From Methylomonas subterranea (GTDB taxonomy: Bacteria; Pseudomonadota; Gammaproteobacteria; Methylococcales; Methylomonadaceae), in contig NZ_JANIBJ010000001.1 in NCBI RefSeq assembly GCF_024505185.1, forward strand, positions 62,001 through 126,000: 64,000 nt of DNA, read 5' to 3'. The translations under genes and the position numbers were made by a program. This document shows positions 18,925 through 29,076 of this stretch, in pieces (positions within the stretch are counted from its first letter, which is position 1; every line of letters begins with the position of its first letter). The notes below the pieces were generated by a model. That model was not told where the DNA came from. It saw nothing but the letters and a program-made list of their open reading frames with translations, and searched no databases.

Positions 18925-19341
18925 ATGCCTTCCATGAACATTTTTAACATTGCCGGTAGCGGCATGAATGCGCAAAATCTGCGCCTGAATTTGGTTGCCA
19001 GCAATATAGCCAACGCCAACAGCATCAGCAGCAGTCTGGATGAGGTATACAAGTCCAGGCAACCGGTATTTGCCACCGAGTTGAACAACATCATGCGGAA
19101 AGATAATGCCGCCGGCGGCGTCAATGTGCTGGGGGTGGTTGAGAATCAGGCACCGCCGATTATGGAATATGCGCCCAACCATCCGATGGCGGATGAGTTG
19201 GGCTACATCTATAAACCCAATGTCAATACGGTGGAAGAAATGGCCAACATGATGTCGGCCTCGCGTTCCTACGAGAACAATGCGGAAGTCTTGAACACCG
19301 CCAAGGAACTGATCTTGCAAACTTTACGCATGGGACAGTGA
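18925..19341 (+). CDS. flgC: Flagellar basal-body rod protein FlgC
   Basis: Proximal rod subunit. The 138-residue protein has the flg-rod N-terminal motif (NIAGSGMNAQNLRLNLVASN, IANANS). The C-terminal rod motif is NVNTVEEMANMMSASRSYENNAEVLNTAKEL. Only 2 bases separate it from flgB and a GGAG precedes the ATG. Confidence 0.96.
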   Translation: MPSMNIFNIAGSGMNAQNLRLNLVASNIANANSISSSLDEVYKSRQPVFATELNNIMRKDNAAGGVNVLGVVENQAPPIMEYAPNHPMADELGYIYKPNVNTVEEMANMMSASRSYENNAEVLNTAKELILQTLRMGQ

Positions 19342-19350
19342 GGATGAGTC

Positions 19351-20025
19351 ATGAGCACTAACACAATAGACACCTTCAAAAATCTGGGTCTGGCGACCAC
19401 CGCTACCCAGACCCAACAAAAACAAACCCTGGGACAGGAACAATTTTTAAAATTGTTGACCACCCAGTTGACTCACCAAGACCCCATGAAACCGATGGAA
19501 AACGGCGAGTTTCTCGGTCAGATGGCGCAGTTCAGCACCGTGTCGGGCATTCAGGATTTACAAGCCTCATTCAAGGATTTTGCCGGCAGTATCAGCTCCA
19601 ATCAGGCATTACAGGCGGCGGGATTGGTTGGGCGCTATGTTTCCGCGCCCGGTCGGCAGGCATTGCTCTCGGCCGGAGGCACGGTGTCCGGCGACTTCGA
19701 TTTACCCAGCAGTTCAGCCAGCGTGAAAGTCAGCATACTCAATCCGCAAACCGGCGAAACCGTGCGCGAACTCAACCTGGGTTCCCAGCCGGCGGGTTCG
19801 ACACCCTTCAGTTGGGACGGCATGGACGGCAACGGGCAGTTTGCCAATCCGGGCGTTTACGACATACGGGTGCAAGCGGATATCGACGGCAAAAACACCG
19901 CATTGGCAACCAATATCAAGTCGCTGGTGAAGAGCGTCACCATGGGTAGCGGCAACAGTGCCCTGCAAATCAACCTGACGGGGCTGGACCCGGTTAAATT
20001 CAATCAGATCAAACAAATCTTATAA
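19351..20025 (+). CDS. flgD: Flagellar hook capping protein FlgD
   Basis: Scaffold cap that lets FlgE polymerise into the hook; absent from the finished structure. The 224-residue protein has the conserved N-terminal part (GQEQFLKLLTTQLTHQDPMKP; GQMAQFSTVSGIQDL) and a C-terminal Ig-like FlgD domain (FSWDGMDGNGQFANPGVYDIRV). It lies 9 bases after flgC. Confidence 0.95.
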   Translation: MSTNTIDTFKNLGLATTATQTQQKQTLGQEQFLKLLTTQLTHQDPMKPMENGEFLGQMAQFSTVSGIQDLQASFKDFAGSISSNQALQAAGLVGRYVSAPGRQALLSAGGTVSGDFDLPSSSASVKVSILNPQTGETVRELNLGSQPAGSTPFSWDGMDGNGQFANPGVYDIRVQADIDGKNTALATNIKSLVKSVTMGSGNSALQINLTGLDPVKFNQIKQIL

Positions 20026-20038
20026 GTGGGAGACAGTC

Positions 20039-21319
20039 ATGGCCTTTACAACAGCATTAAGCGGCTTGAACGCCGCATCCAATAATCTGGCGGTGACCGG
20101 TAACAATATTGCCAATGCCAATACCGTCGGCTTCAAGCGTTCGCGTTCCGAATTCGCCGACGTTTACGCCTCCAGTCTGGGCGGGGTCAGCAGTATTCAG
20201 CCCGGCGCGGGCGTGCGGGTAGCCAATGTCGCCCAGCAGTTCAATCAGGGGAATTTGGCGTTTACCGAAAACAATCTGGATCTGGCCATCAGTGGCGAGG
20301 GCTTTTTTACCCTGGCAAAAAGTCCTCAGGATATCAATAACCTATCGTATACGCGGGCGGGCGAGTTCAAACTGGATAAGGACGGTTATCTGGTGAACAA
20401 CCAGGGCGCGGCTTTGTTGGTGTATCAGCCGAATGGTACCAAAGTCTCGGACGGTTTTAGCGTCGGCGTTACCAAACCGGTACAAATCAATACATTGACC
20501 GGCCTGCCATCGGCAACCGATAGCGTAAAAATGGTGGTCAATCTGAATTCTCAGGATGAACCGCCCACGGTGGCGTTCGATACCGCCAACCCGGATACCA
20601 ATGGCAGTTATAACAGCCAAACCTCGGTGACGGTTTACGATTCGCTAGGTTCCCCGCATATTTTGACAAGCTACTTTGTCAAAACCGCCGACAACAACTG
20701 GGATGTTTATCATTTTATGAGCGACCCGGTACTGAGCGGCGCCGATCCGACCTCGGTCGTCAAGACACCGGTCGGTACCGGAACCCTGGTGTTCAACGAT
20801 GCCGGTAAATTGGTGGACGACACCGCTTCGATATTTGCCATGAGTCCGACATTCGATCCCAATAACGGCGCCGCGCCCATTGATATTTCCGCTATCAGTT
20901 ATGTAGGGTCGACCCAAGTGCAGCAGAAGTTCAGCGTCAACGAAATGTCGCAAAACGGCTTGCCGGCCGGGCGGCTGACCGGCATCGATATCGATGACGA
21001 AGGCGTGATCTTTGCCCGTTTCAGTAACGGCGGTTCGACAACGGTGGGGCAGGTGGCCTTGACGCGTTTTCCCAATGTGAATGGTTTGGCCAAGCTCGGC
21101 GATACCACCTGGGGACAGAGCGCCAATTCCGGCGAGCCGATTCGGGGCGAAGCCGGCGGTAACAATTTCGGTACCATTCAATCCGGCGCGTTGGAGGCAT
21201 CCAACGTCGATCTGGCGGCGCAACTGGTGAATTTGATCGTGGCCCAGCAACATTATCAGGCCAATGCCCAAACCATCACCACCGAAAACCAGATCATGCA
21301 GGCCATACTCAATATCTGA
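20039..21319 (+). CDS. flgE: Flagellar hook protein FlgE
   Basis: Structural subunit of the flexible hook. The 426-residue protein has the axial N-terminal motif (ALSGLNAASNNLAVTGNNIANANTVGFK split over residues 6-33). A central variable D1/D2 region follows, with the C-terminal axial motif QLVNLIVAQQHYQANAQTITTENQIMQ. Preceded by GGGAG, 13 bases after flgD. Confidence 0.95.
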   Translation: MAFTTALSGLNAASNNLAVTGNNIANANTVGFKRSRSEFADVYASSLGGVSSIQPGAGVRVANVAQQFNQGNLAFTENNLDLAISGEGFFTLAKSPQDINNLSYTRAGEFKLDKDGYLVNNQGAALLVYQPNGTKVSDGFSVGVTKPVQINTLTGLPSATDSVKMVVNLNSQDEPPTVAFDTANPDTNGSYNSQTSVTVYDSLGSPHILTSYFVKTADNNWDVYHFMSDPVLSGADPTSVVKTPVGTGTLVFNDAGKLVDDTASIFAMSPTFDPNNGAAPIDISAISYVGSTQVQQKFSVNEMSQNGLPAGRLTGIDIDDEGVIFARFSNGGSTTVGQVALTRFPNVNGLAKLGDTTWGQSANSGEPIRGEAGGNNFGTIQSGALEASNVDLAAQLVNLIVAQQHYQANAQTITTENQIMQAILNI

Positions 21320-21334
21320 TAAGGGAGAGCGATC

Positions 21335-22084
21335 ATGGACCGTAGCCTTTATATCGCCATGAACGGCGCCAAGCAGACCTTGCTTGCGCAAACCGCTAAC
21401 GCCAATAACATGGCGAATACCCAGACCGTGGGCTTCAAGCAGGATTTCGAACAGTTTCGCGCAATGCCGGCTTTCGGTCCCGGCTATCCTTCCCGAGTCT
21501 ACAGCATGACGGAACGTCCCGGCAGCGATTTGTCGTCCGGCGGCATCCAAACCACCGGGCGGGATTTGGATTTAGCCATCAACGGCGACGGCTGGTTTGC
21601 GGTGCGGGCCAAGGATGGCTCGGAAGCCTATACCCGGGCCGGCGATTTGCGCATCACCCCGCAGGGCTTGCTGGAAAACGGCGCCGGCCGGCAGTTGTTG
21701 AACGAAAATGGGCAAGCGATTGCCATACCGCCGGCGCAAAAGGTCGAAATCGGCCGCGACGGCACCATCAGCATGATTCCGCAGGGCGCCAATTCGACCA
21801 ATCTGGTGGTGCTGGAACGCATCAAATTAGTCAATCCCGGCAACCAGAATCTGGAAAAACGCGACGACGGCCTGATGCATCTGAAGCAGGCCGGCGGTCC
21901 GCCGGCAGCGGCCGACGCCAATGTCAACCTGATTCAGGGCGCGCTGGAGGGCAGTAATGTCAATGCCATGTCGGCCATGGTGGAAATGATAGAGCTGTCG
22001 CGCAATTTCGAATTGCAAACCAAGGTCATGAAAACCATCGATGACAATGCCGGGGTTTCCGCCAAATTGATGCAAATGGCATAA
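21335..22084 (+). CDS. flgF: Flagellar basal-body rod protein FlgF
   Basis: Proximal rod protein joining FlgB/FlgC to the distal FlgG rod. The 249-residue protein starts [20 protein letters not shown] and carries the rod motif [17 protein letters not shown] and the FlgE/F/G-like beta core ([18 protein letters not shown]). Its C-terminal helix is [22 protein letters not shown]. The stop codon overlaps the sigma54-type site assigned to flgG. Confidence 0.95.
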   Translation: MDRSLYIAMNGAKQTLLAQTANANNMANTQTVGFKQDFEQFRAMPAFGPGYPSRVYSMTERPGSDLSSGGIQTTGRDLDLAINGDGWFAVRAKDGSEAYTRAGDLRITPQGLLENGAGRQLLNENGQAIAIPPAQKVEIGRDGTISMIPQGANSTNLVVLERIKLVNPGNQNLEKRDDGLMHLKQAGGPPAAADANVNLIQGALEGSNVNAMSAMVEMIELSRNFELQTKVMKTIDDNAGVSAKLMQMA

Positions 22085-22092
22085 TTTATGCA
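22077..22092 (+). promoter_or_regulatory. Sigma54-type promoter before flgG
   Basis: TGGCAT-AATTT-ATGCA matches the -24/-12 consensus with exact spacing and overlaps the flgF stop codon. The flgG ATG is 42 bases downstream, behind AGGAGG. It would allow flgG-flgH-flgI-flgJ-flgK-flgL to be transcribed separately from flgB-F. Confidence 0.68.
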
Positions 22093-22134
22093 TTACTCCT
22101 GATAAGACAAAAAAATGTCAGTCAGGAGGTTGTC

Positions 22135-22923
22135 ATGACAGAAAGAGCATTATGGGTGGCCAAAACCGGCCTGGATGCCCAGCAAACCCGGATGGCGGTT
22201 ATTTCCAATAACCTCGCCAACGTCAATACCACCGGCTTCAAAAAATCCCGGCCCTTATTTGAAGACTTGATCTATCAAAACGTCCGCCAGGTCGGCTCGC
22301 AAACCACTCAGAACACCCAATTGCCGACTGGCTTGCAACTGGGCACCGGAGTGAGGACCGTGGCAACCGAAAAACTGCATACCCAGGGCAACATTCTGCA
22401 GACCGAAAACTCCCTGGATGTGGCAATCAACGGCCGCGGTTATATTCAAATTTTAATGCCGAACGGCGACATCAATTACACCCGCGACGGCTCGCTGAAG
22501 CTGGATGCGACCGGTCAACTGGTCACCTCCGGCGGCCTAACCGTGGAGCCCAACATCACTATTCCTCAGGACGCCATCAGCATCAGCATAGGCCGCGACG
22601 GCACCATCAACGTGGTGCAGCCGGGCAGCGCGACGCCAACCAATGCCGGACAAATCCAACTGGCCGACTTCATCAACCCGACCGGGCTGGAACCGGTCGG
22701 GGAAAATCTGTTCCGCGAATCGGTCTCCAGCGGTCCGCCGATCATCGGGAATCCGGGCGAAGACGAGTTGGGTTTTTTGCAACAGGGCGCCTTGGAAACC
22801 TCGAACGTAAACGTGGTGGAAGAACTGGTCAATATGATAGAGACCCAGCGCGCCTACGAGATGAATTCCAAGGCTATTTCCACCACGGACGAGATGCTGG
22901 CGTTCGTGACCCAACAGCTTTAA
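22135..22923 (+). CDS. flgG: Flagellar distal rod protein FlgG
   Basis: Main subunit of the distal rod, passing through the P- and L-rings. The 262-residue protein has the near-invariant start ([35 protein letters not shown]), the central [13 protein letters not shown], and the C-terminal motif [20 protein letters not shown]. The 50-base gap after flgF is the largest between flgB and flgL and contains a sigma54-type promoter. Confidence 0.97.
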   Translation: MTERALWVAKTGLDAQQTRMAVISNNLANVNTTGFKKSRPLFEDLIYQNVRQVGSQTTQNTQLPTGLQLGTGVRTVATEKLHTQGNILQTENSLDVAINGRGYIQILMPNGDINYTRDGSLKLDATGQLVTSGGLTVEPNITIPQDAISISIGRDGTINVVQPGSATPTNAGQIQLADFINPTGLEPVGENLFRESVSSGPPIIGNPGEDELGFLQQGALETSNVNVVEELVNMIETQRAYEMNSKAISTTDEMLAFVTQQL

Positions 22924-22939
22924 AGGTGGGAGATCGATC

Positions 22940-23608
22940 ATGAAAGCAATTATTTTTATGGGCTTGGCCCTGGTAAGCATCACCGGCTGCGACACGCTGC
23001 CCAAAAGGGATCCGGATTTTGCGCCGGTACAACCGGCAGACCTGCGTCCGCCCGCGCAAAGAAACGGCGCCATTTATCAATCGGGTTACGACATTCGCTT
23101 GTTTGAGGACATCAAAACCCGGCGGGTGGGCGATGTCCTGACGGTGACCTTGAACGAAGCCACCAAAGCCAGAAAACTGGCCGATATGACCGCATCGAAG
23201 GATACCAACGTATCGGTCACCGCACCGACTCTGTTCGGCATAGCCAGCCAAGCTGTTTTGGGGCACGATTTGAAAACCAGTTTGGCTGCATCGTCTTCGT
23301 TCGATGGCGGCGGCATCGCCAACCAAAGCAACAGTTTGACCGGCGACATCAGTGTCACCGTGGTGGAAGTGCTGCCCAACGGCAATCTGCGGGTCAGGGG
23401 CGAAAAGCGGGTGGCCTTGAACGACGGCGACGAATATGTGCGATTATCCGGTATCGTGCGCCCCATCGACATCAGTACCGCCAACACGATTTCGTCCACC
23501 AAAATAGCCGACGCCACCATCATGTACAGAGGTGACGGCGGCATGAACGATTCCAGCAAGGTCGGCTGGTTGGCGCGGTTTTTCCTGAGCCCGATCTTTC
23601 CCTTTTAA
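22940..23608 (+). CDS. flgH: Flagellar L-ring protein FlgH
   Basis: Outer-membrane lipoprotein forming the L-ring bushing. The 222-residue protein has a lipoprotein signal with lipobox SITGC and acylated C17. Conserved family motifs are FEDIKTRRVGDVLTVTLNE and the C-terminal RVALNDGDEYVRLSGIVRP. Seventeen bases follow flgG, with a GGGAG ribosome site. Confidence 0.96.
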   Translation: MKAIIFMGLALVSITGCDTLPKRDPDFAPVQPADLRPPAQRNGAIYQSGYDIRLFEDIKTRRVGDVLTVTLNEATKARKLADMTASKDTNVSVTAPTLFGIASQAVLGHDLKTSLAASSSFDGGGIANQSNSLTGDISVTVVEVLPNGNLRVRGEKRVALNDGDEYVRLSGIVRPIDISTANTISSTKIADATIMYRGDGGMNDSSKVGWLARFFLSPIFPF

Positions 23609-23638
23609 TATTCGAAACCCACGCTTGCGGAGACGACA

Positions 23639-24739
23639 ATGAACAAAATTTTCGGTTCAATCCTATTGCTGGCACTGCTGACGTCCGGCGGCCATGCGCG
23701 GGCCGAACGTATCAAGGATTTGGCCACGGTCTCCGGCGTGCGTACCAACCAACTGGTAGGCTTCGGTCTAGTGACCGGCCTGGATAAATCAGGCGACGTA
23801 TCGTCCTTGTTCGTGCGGCAAAGCATGCGCAACATGGCCGGCAACCTGGGCATAACCTTGCCGCCCGACGCCAATCCCCGCTCCAAAAACACTGCCGTGG
23901 TCAGTATTCACGCCGAATTGCCGGCATTTGCCAAGCCAGGTCAAAAAATTGACGTTACCGTGTCTTCCATCGGCGACGCCAAAAGTTTGCGCGGCGGCTC
24001 TCTGTTGATGACGCCTCTACGCGGTGCCGATGGCAATGTCTACGCCGTGGCCCAGGGTAATTTAGTGGTGGGAGGTTTGAGCGCTTCCGGTCAGGACGGT
24101 TCGAAAATTACCGTGAACAACCCGCTGGTGGGCCGTATTGCCGCCGGAGCCACGGTAGAGCGCACGGTGCCGACGTCGTTTGAAGAAGGTACCGATGTGG
24201 TGTTCGACTTGCACGACTCGGATTTTACCACCGCCAACCGGATGGCCGATGCCATCAACAAAGCCTTGGGCGCGGATACCGCCAGGGCGGTAGACGGCAC
24301 CTCTGTCAGCGTGCGGGCGCCGTCCAATCCCAGCCAACGCGTGGGCTTCGTGTCGGTCATCGAGAACATAGAGTTGGCGCCGGACGACGCGCCCGCCAAG
24401 GTCATCGTCAATTCCAGAACCGGCACTGTGATCATCAACAGCAAGGTCAGAGTACAACCGGCCGCCGTTTCGCATGGCAGCCTGACCGTCACCATCAATG
24501 AAAATCCGCAAGTCAGTCAACCGGCGCCCTTATCCGGCGGACAAACCGCGGTGACCCCGCAGTCGGATGTATCGGTGGAAGAAGAGAACAACCATATGTT
24601 CGTATTCAACCCCGGCGTTTCCCTCGATGAAATCGTCAAGGCCGTCAATGATGTGGGCGCGGGTCCCAGCGATCTGGTGGCGATCTTGGAAGCGCTGAAA
24701 TCGGCCGGCGCCCTGCGGGCGGAATTGATAGTGATTTAG
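23639..24739 (+). CDS. flgI: Flagellar P-ring protein FlgI
   Basis: Periplasmic P-ring subunit encircling the rod in the peptidoglycan layer. The 366-residue protein has a Sec signal peptide ([20 protein letters not shown]) and conserved motifs [39 protein letters not shown] and [20 protein letters not shown]. Its chaperone FlgA is encoded at 16334-17029. Confidence 0.97.
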   Translation: MNKIFGSILLLALLTSGGHARAERIKDLATVSGVRTNQLVGFGLVTGLDKSGDVSSLFVRQSMRNMAGNLGITLPPDANPRSKNTAVVSIHAELPAFAKPGQKIDVTVSSIGDAKSLRGGSLLMTPLRGADGNVYAVAQGNLVVGGLSASGQDGSKITVNNPLVGRIAAGATVERTVPTSFEEGTDVVFDLHDSDFTTANRMADAINKALGADTARAVDGTSVSVRAPSNPSQRVGFVSVIENIELAPDDAPAKVIVNSRTGTVIINSKVRVQPAAVSHGSLTVTINENPQVSQPAPLSGGQTAVTPQSDVSVEEENNHMFVFNPGVSLDEIVKAVNDVGAGPSDLVAILEALKSAGALRAELIVI

Positions 24740-24774
24740 TAAGAAGGCCATAAGGTTTAAGGCAGGAGGTTCCC

Positions 24775-25803
24775 ATGTTGAACACAGATAGCGCATCCGT
24801 ATATACCGATTTCAACGGCTTGGCCAAGCTGAAGCAAGGCGCCCGCGAGCAAACCCCGGAAGCCATCAAGGAAGTGGCCAAACAGTTCGAGTCGGTATTT
24901 CTGACCATGGTGTTGAAAAGCATGCGGCAAGCCAAACTGGCCGATGGCGCCATGGACAGCAAGCAAAGCGAGTTTTACCGCGATATGTTCGATCAACAAA
25001 TGGCGCTTGAACTGTCCGGTAAACCGGGAATCGGCATGGCGGATTTGATCGCCAGACAGCTATCCCCCAAACAAAAGGATCAGGACCAGGAAGGGATGAA
25101 AGCCGGCGATTATTTGAATCGGGCCATGGGTGTGAGCGCTAAGGCCATGAATCCAAACAGCCCCGCTCCCAAGGTTGTTGACGGTTCGGCAACCGCGCAA
25201 GCCATGGAAGACTCCGGCTTGAATCGCCTACAGGAAAGTTTGGCCCGGCTGGAACAAAGCCAGCAAGCGTTGGAGGAGCAGTGGCAGAGCTTGCGCGGAC
25301 AAACCTCGGGCGGCGAAGTTGCCGTCAACAAGCAAATCTTTATGAGTCAATTATTGCCGCACGCCCGCGAGGCGGCCAACGAATTGGGCGTGGATGCCAA
25401 TGTGTTGCTGGCGCAGGCCGCGCTGGAAACCGGTTGGGGAAAATCGGTGATAAAAAACAGCCAGGGCGACAGCAGTTTTAATCTATTCAATATCAAGGCC
25501 GATAAAAGCTGGCAAGGCAGGCAGGCGCGGGTATCGACCCTGGAATACGATGGAGCGGTGGCAAGAAGGGAAATGGCCGGATTCAGATCGTATGATTCTT
25601 ACAAACAAAGTTTTGACGATTACGTCAACTTCATCAAATCGAATCCCCGCTATGGCGAGGCACTGAAAAAAGCCGGCAACCCGGCGCAATATGTACGGGA
25701 ATTGCAAAAAGCCGGTTACGCCACGGATCCGCGTTATGCGGAAAAAATCATGAGTATCTATAACAGTCAGATTGCCGGTCGTGCGATGGCTGAGGTAGGT
25801 TAG
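24775..25803 (+). CDS. flgJ: Flagellar rod cap / muramidase FlgJ (two-domain)
   Basis: Caps the growing rod and opens the peptidoglycan for it. The 342-residue protein keeps both domains of the gammaproteobacterial type. The N-terminal rod-binding part is KEVAKQFESVFLTMVLKSMR, about 40-60. A C-terminal glucosaminidase-like muramidase domain spans about 183-335 (NVLLAQAALETGWGKSVI; NLFNIKADKSWQG; GFRSYDSYKQSFDDYVNFI). The AGGAGG ribosome site is strong. Confidence 0.95.
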   Translation: MLNTDSASVYTDFNGLAKLKQGAREQTPEAIKEVAKQFESVFLTMVLKSMRQAKLADGAMDSKQSEFYRDMFDQQMALELSGKPGIGMADLIARQLSPKQKDQDQEGMKAGDYLNRAMGVSAKAMNPNSPAPKVVDGSATAQAMEDSGLNRLQESLARLEQSQQALEEQWQSLRGQTSGGEVAVNKQIFMSQLLPHAREAANELGVDANVLLAQAALETGWGKSVIKNSQGDSSFNLFNIKADKSWQGRQARVSTLEYDGAVARREMAGFRSYDSYKQSFDDYVNFIKSNPRYGEALKKAGNPAQYVRELQKAGYATDPRYAEKIMSIYNSQIAGRAMAEVG

Positions 25804-25811
25804 GAGGCTTT

Positions 25812-27464
25812 ATGGCTATCGGTATTTTAAGTTCGGCCTTATCGGGTTTGGCGGCTTTTCAACGTTCGCTGGATGTCACCAGTAACAATATTGCCAACGT
25901 CAATACGGAGGGCTATAGCCGGCAGCGGGTGGAACTGCAAACCAGTCCGGAACAATTTATCGGCCACGGCTATCTGGGCAGTGGCGTCAACGCCACTAAT
26001 GTCAAACGCAGTTATGACGAGTTCATCAATACACAGATGCGTTCCAGCGCCACGGCATTTCACGATGTCGATAGTTTTTACCAATTGTCCAGCCGCATCG
26101 ATAATCTGCTTGCCGATCAAGCGACAGGACTGTCTTCGGCGATGAAATCCTTTTTCAACAGCGTCAACGATGTCGCCAACGATCCGACCTCGCTGCCGGC
26201 GCGTCAGGTCATGTTGGCGGAAGGCGATGCGGTGGCCAAGCATTTCAATACCATGACGGCGCGCTTCGACGACATACGGCAGCAAGTCAACAGCAATCTG
26301 CAAACATCCGTGCAGGAAGTCAACAGCTTTGCCAAATCGATTGCCGATCTGAACAAACAGATCACCGATTCTATCGGCAAGACATCCGGGCAACAATTAC
26401 CGAATGCCTTGATGGATCAACGCGATTTACTGCTCGCCAAGATGGCGGAAAAACTGGATATAGCGGTGGTGCCGCAGGCGGACGGCAGTTTCAGCGTGTT
26501 CGCCGGGCAGGGCCAACCGCTGGTGCTAGGCAACACCGCTTTCGGCATGAGTTTGCAGGGATCGCCCTCAGACCCGTCGCGCATGCTGCTGATGCTGAGC
26601 GGGCAGGATATTACGCCTACCTTGAGCGGCGGGGAGATTTATGGCAACTTGCGCTTCAGGGACCAGGTTTTGGATCCGGCGCAGAATCAAATGGGTTTGC
26701 TGGCTACCGGATTGGCGATAGAATTCAATAAAATCCATCAGGGCGGTTACGATCTCAACGGCAGTACCGGAGCGGACTTTTTCAATTTGGGCTCGGCGAC
26801 CAAACTGCCGGTAATCAGCAAGGCGCAAGACGGCAATCTGGTGGTAACCGTTGACTTCGTCCTGCCCGTGGATGCGGCGAATCTGGGAGCGTCCTACCGG
26901 ATCGATGTCACCGGAGGTTCGCTGTACACGCTGACCAATTTAAGCGATAACAGCGTACATACCGATTTAAGCGATGCCGATCTGGCGGCGTTCGGTTTTG
27001 CGTTAAATTTCTCCGGCACCGGTTCGGTAAACGTGGGCGATTCGTTTCAGGTCAGTCCGTTCTTTAAAGCCGCCGGCTCGCTAAAGCTCGATCCGGCCAT
27101 CGGTAATCCGCGCCAGATTGCGGTAGCCGGCGTCCCCGACCTGCCGGGCGACAACGCCAATGCGCTGGCGCTGGCGCGCCTGGAGTCGCTGAATATGATG
27201 CTGGGCGGCAAAAATTCCTTGACCCAGGTTTACGGGCAACTGGTGGCCGATGTCGGTTCGAAAACCCGCACGGCCGGCGTGAGCCGTAGCGCGCAGGAAG
27301 TCTTGTTCAATCAGGCCACCGCCGCGCGGGAAAATTTGGCCGGAGTCAATCTGGACGAGGAAGCCGCCAATTTGATCAAATTTCAAAATTCCTATCAGGC
27401 CGCCGCGCGGGCGGTATCGGTTGCCAGTACGCTGTTCGATACCTTGATCGGCATAGTGCGTTAA
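25812..27464 (+). CDS. flgK: Hook-filament junction protein FlgK (HAP1)
   Basis: First junction protein between hook and filament. The 550-residue protein has the axial N-terminal motif (LSSALSGLAAFQRSLDVTSN; NIANVNTEGYSRQRVELQT) and the C-terminal motif GVNLDEEAANLIKFQNSYQA. The middle is a large variable beta-rich region. It lies 8 bases after flgJ behind TAGGAGG. It is exported with help from FlgN (15465-15959). Confidence 0.96.
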   Translation: MAIGILSSALSGLAAFQRSLDVTSNNIANVNTEGYSRQRVELQTSPEQFIGHGYLGSGVNATNVKRSYDEFINTQMRSSATAFHDVDSFYQLSSRIDNLLADQATGLSSAMKSFFNSVNDVANDPTSLPARQVMLAEGDAVAKHFNTMTARFDDIRQQVNSNLQTSVQEVNSFAKSIADLNKQITDSIGKTSGQQLPNALMDQRDLLLAKMAEKLDIAVVPQADGSFSVFAGQGQPLVLGNTAFGMSLQGSPSDPSRMLLMLSGQDITPTLSGGEIYGNLRFRDQVLDPAQNQMGLLATGLAIEFNKIHQGGYDLNGSTGADFFNLGSATKLPVISKAQDGNLVVTVDFVLPVDAANLGASYRIDVTGGSLYTLTNLSDNSVHTDLSDADLAAFGFALNFSGTGSVNVGDSFQVSPFFKAAGSLKLDPAIGNPRQIAVAGVPDLPGDNANALALARLESLNMMLGGKNSLTQVYGQLVADVGSKTRTAGVSRSAQEVLFNQATAARENLAGVNLDEEAANLIKFQNSYQAAARAVSVASTLFDTLIGIVR

Positions 27465-27475
27465 GGAGAGTCATC

Positions 27476-28390
27476 ATGAGAGTGTCAACCACCCAGCAAC
27501 ATCGCTTGAGCGTCAATGCCATGCTGGAGCAGCAGGCCAAGCTGACTCAAACCCAATTGAAGTTGTCGACCGGTAAAAAATACTTGACGCCATCGGAGAA
27601 TCCCGTGGCCGCCACCGGCCTGATCAATCTGCAAGAGAACATCCAGCGGCATCAACAGTATCAGGTCAATATCGATGCGGCGCGGCAGCGCCTGGAACTG
27701 CAGGAATCCAGTCTCGACAACGCCACGGATACGATACAGAGGATTCGCGAGTTGACGGTGCAGGCCCTGAACGACAGCAACAATCCGGAAAACCGCAAGC
27801 AGACAGCTCTGGAAATCGCTGCGCTGAACGAACATTTGATGGGGTTGGCCAATACCCGAAACGCCAACGGCGAATACCTTTTCTCCGGGCTGAAATCCAA
27901 CGTGCCGGCGTTCAGTGTAAGCGCGGGCGAATATGCCTACGACGGCGAGCCCGAAAGTTGGCGCCAGATCGCCATCGGTCCCGAACGCACCGTGACGGAT
28001 GCCGATCCGGGCAATCGTGTCTTCGGCGATATCGATACCTCCGGCTTTTTGGTCCCCGGCTCGATAAGCAACGTGTTTCAAGCCATTGCTCGCTTATCGC
28101 AGGACTTGCAAAACAATAGCCCGGACAGGAATTCCCTGACCGACCTGGATGAAGCCCTGAAACGCTTTGAAATTACCCGCGCATCCACCGGTGCGCGCCT
28201 GCATGCTCTGGATAGCCAGGAAAACCTGAATGCCGATTACATTTTACAGAATCAGTCCACGGCCTCGGATATGGGCGATCTCGATTATGCCGACGCCCTG
28301 AGCCGATTCGCCTTGCAGCAAACATCGCTGCAAGCCGCTCAGCAGGCCTTTACCAAGGTACAGAACTTGTCTCTGTTCAATTATCTGTAA
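27476..28390 (+). CDS. flgL: Hook-filament junction protein FlgL (HAP3)
   Basis: Second junction protein, onto which flagellin polymerises. The 304-residue protein has the flagellin-like N-terminus (MLEQQAKLTQTQLKLSTGKK; NIDAARQRLELQESSLDNA) and the flagellin-type C-terminal helix (YADALSRFALQQTSLQAAQQ). It ends the flagellar run; no flagellin or fliD gene follows within the window. Confidence 0.95.
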   Translation: MRVSTTQQHRLSVNAMLEQQAKLTQTQLKLSTGKKYLTPSENPVAATGLINLQENIQRHQQYQVNIDAARQRLELQESSLDNATDTIQRIRELTVQALNDSNNPENRKQTALEIAALNEHLMGLANTRNANGEYLFSGLKSNVPAFSVSAGEYAYDGEPESWRQIAIGPERTVTDADPGNRVFGDIDTSGFLVPGSISNVFQAIARLSQDLQNNSPDRNSLTDLDEALKRFEITRASTGARLHALDSQENLNADYILQNQSTASDMGDLDYADALSRFALQQTSLQAAQQAFTKVQNLSLFNYL

Positions 28391-28404
28391 TAAAGGGGCG
28401 CACG

Positions 28405-29076
28405 ATGGGCTTGTTGCATATTGGCGAGAAAGCGCCAGCCCTTGCGGTGTCGGAATGGCTGCAAGGCGGAGAGTTTACGCTCGACGGCTTGTTGGGAAGG
28501 GTGGTGTTGCTGGAAGTTTTTCAAGTCAATTGCCCCGGCTGTTTCATATATTCCTTGCCGCTAGCGATTGATTTGCATGAGCGTCTAGCCGACCAGGGTT
28601 TGGCCGTTTTGGGTCTGGCGACGGCTTTCGAAGACTTTGATAAAAACACCCGGCAAAATCTCGCCGCCTTGTTGCAAAGCGGGCAGTTGACGGGCGAGAC
28701 CTTCAAGGCCTTGTCGGCGCGTGGGCAATTGCCAAACGGCCGCTGGGAGCGACGAATTCCCTTTCCGGTCGGCATGGATGAGTTGATTGAAATGCGCCAG
28801 CCGATTGGCGAGCAGGACATCGACGACTACATCCGGCTGCATGTACCGCAATTCGGCCGGGAGTCTCCGGTTTTTCAGCAACAGCTCAAACAACGGGTCG
28901 GTGCCTATTTGCGGCAATTGGAATACCGGCCGGAAACCTTCAGCCGTTTTCAATTGCAGGGGACTCCTTCTCAGGTCGTGATCGACAGATGCGGCATCGT
29001 GCGTGCCTGTCGTTTCGGCCTGTTTCCGGAACTGGAAAGTCTGCTTCAGCAATTGCTATCCGAAACCGCGGCATGA
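28405..29076 (+). CDS. Thioredoxin-fold (redoxin/TlpA-like) protein
   Basis: Probable cytoplasmic thiol-disulfide or peroxiredoxin-like protein. The 223-residue sequence begins like AhpC/TSA-redoxin proteins (IGEKAPALAVSEWLQGGEFT), followed by a strand and an active-site CPGC (FQVNCPGCFIYSLP, near residues 45-58). The thioredoxin-fold cis-proline segment is GTPSQVVIDRCG near residue 195. An insert of about 90 residues lies between these parts. No signal peptide is seen. It follows flgL by 14 bases and overlaps thpR by 4 bases, so it may ride on the flagellar transcript. The substrate is not known. Confidence 0.8.
   Translation: MGLLHIGEKAPALAVSEWLQGGEFTLDGLLGRVVLLEVFQVNCPGCFIYSLPLAIDLHERLADQGLAVLGLATAFEDFDKNTRQNLAALLQSGQLTGETFKALSARGQLPNGRWERRIPFPVGMDELIEMRQPIGEQDIDDYIRLHVPQFGRESPVFQQQLKQRVGAYLRQLEYRPETFSRFQLQGTPSQVVIDRCGIVRACRFGLFPELESLLQQLLSETAA

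Noticed and set aside
20645-21550. 301-residue minus-strand ORF opposite flgE/flgF
   Set aside because: Antisense shadow of two clearly conserved flagellar genes.
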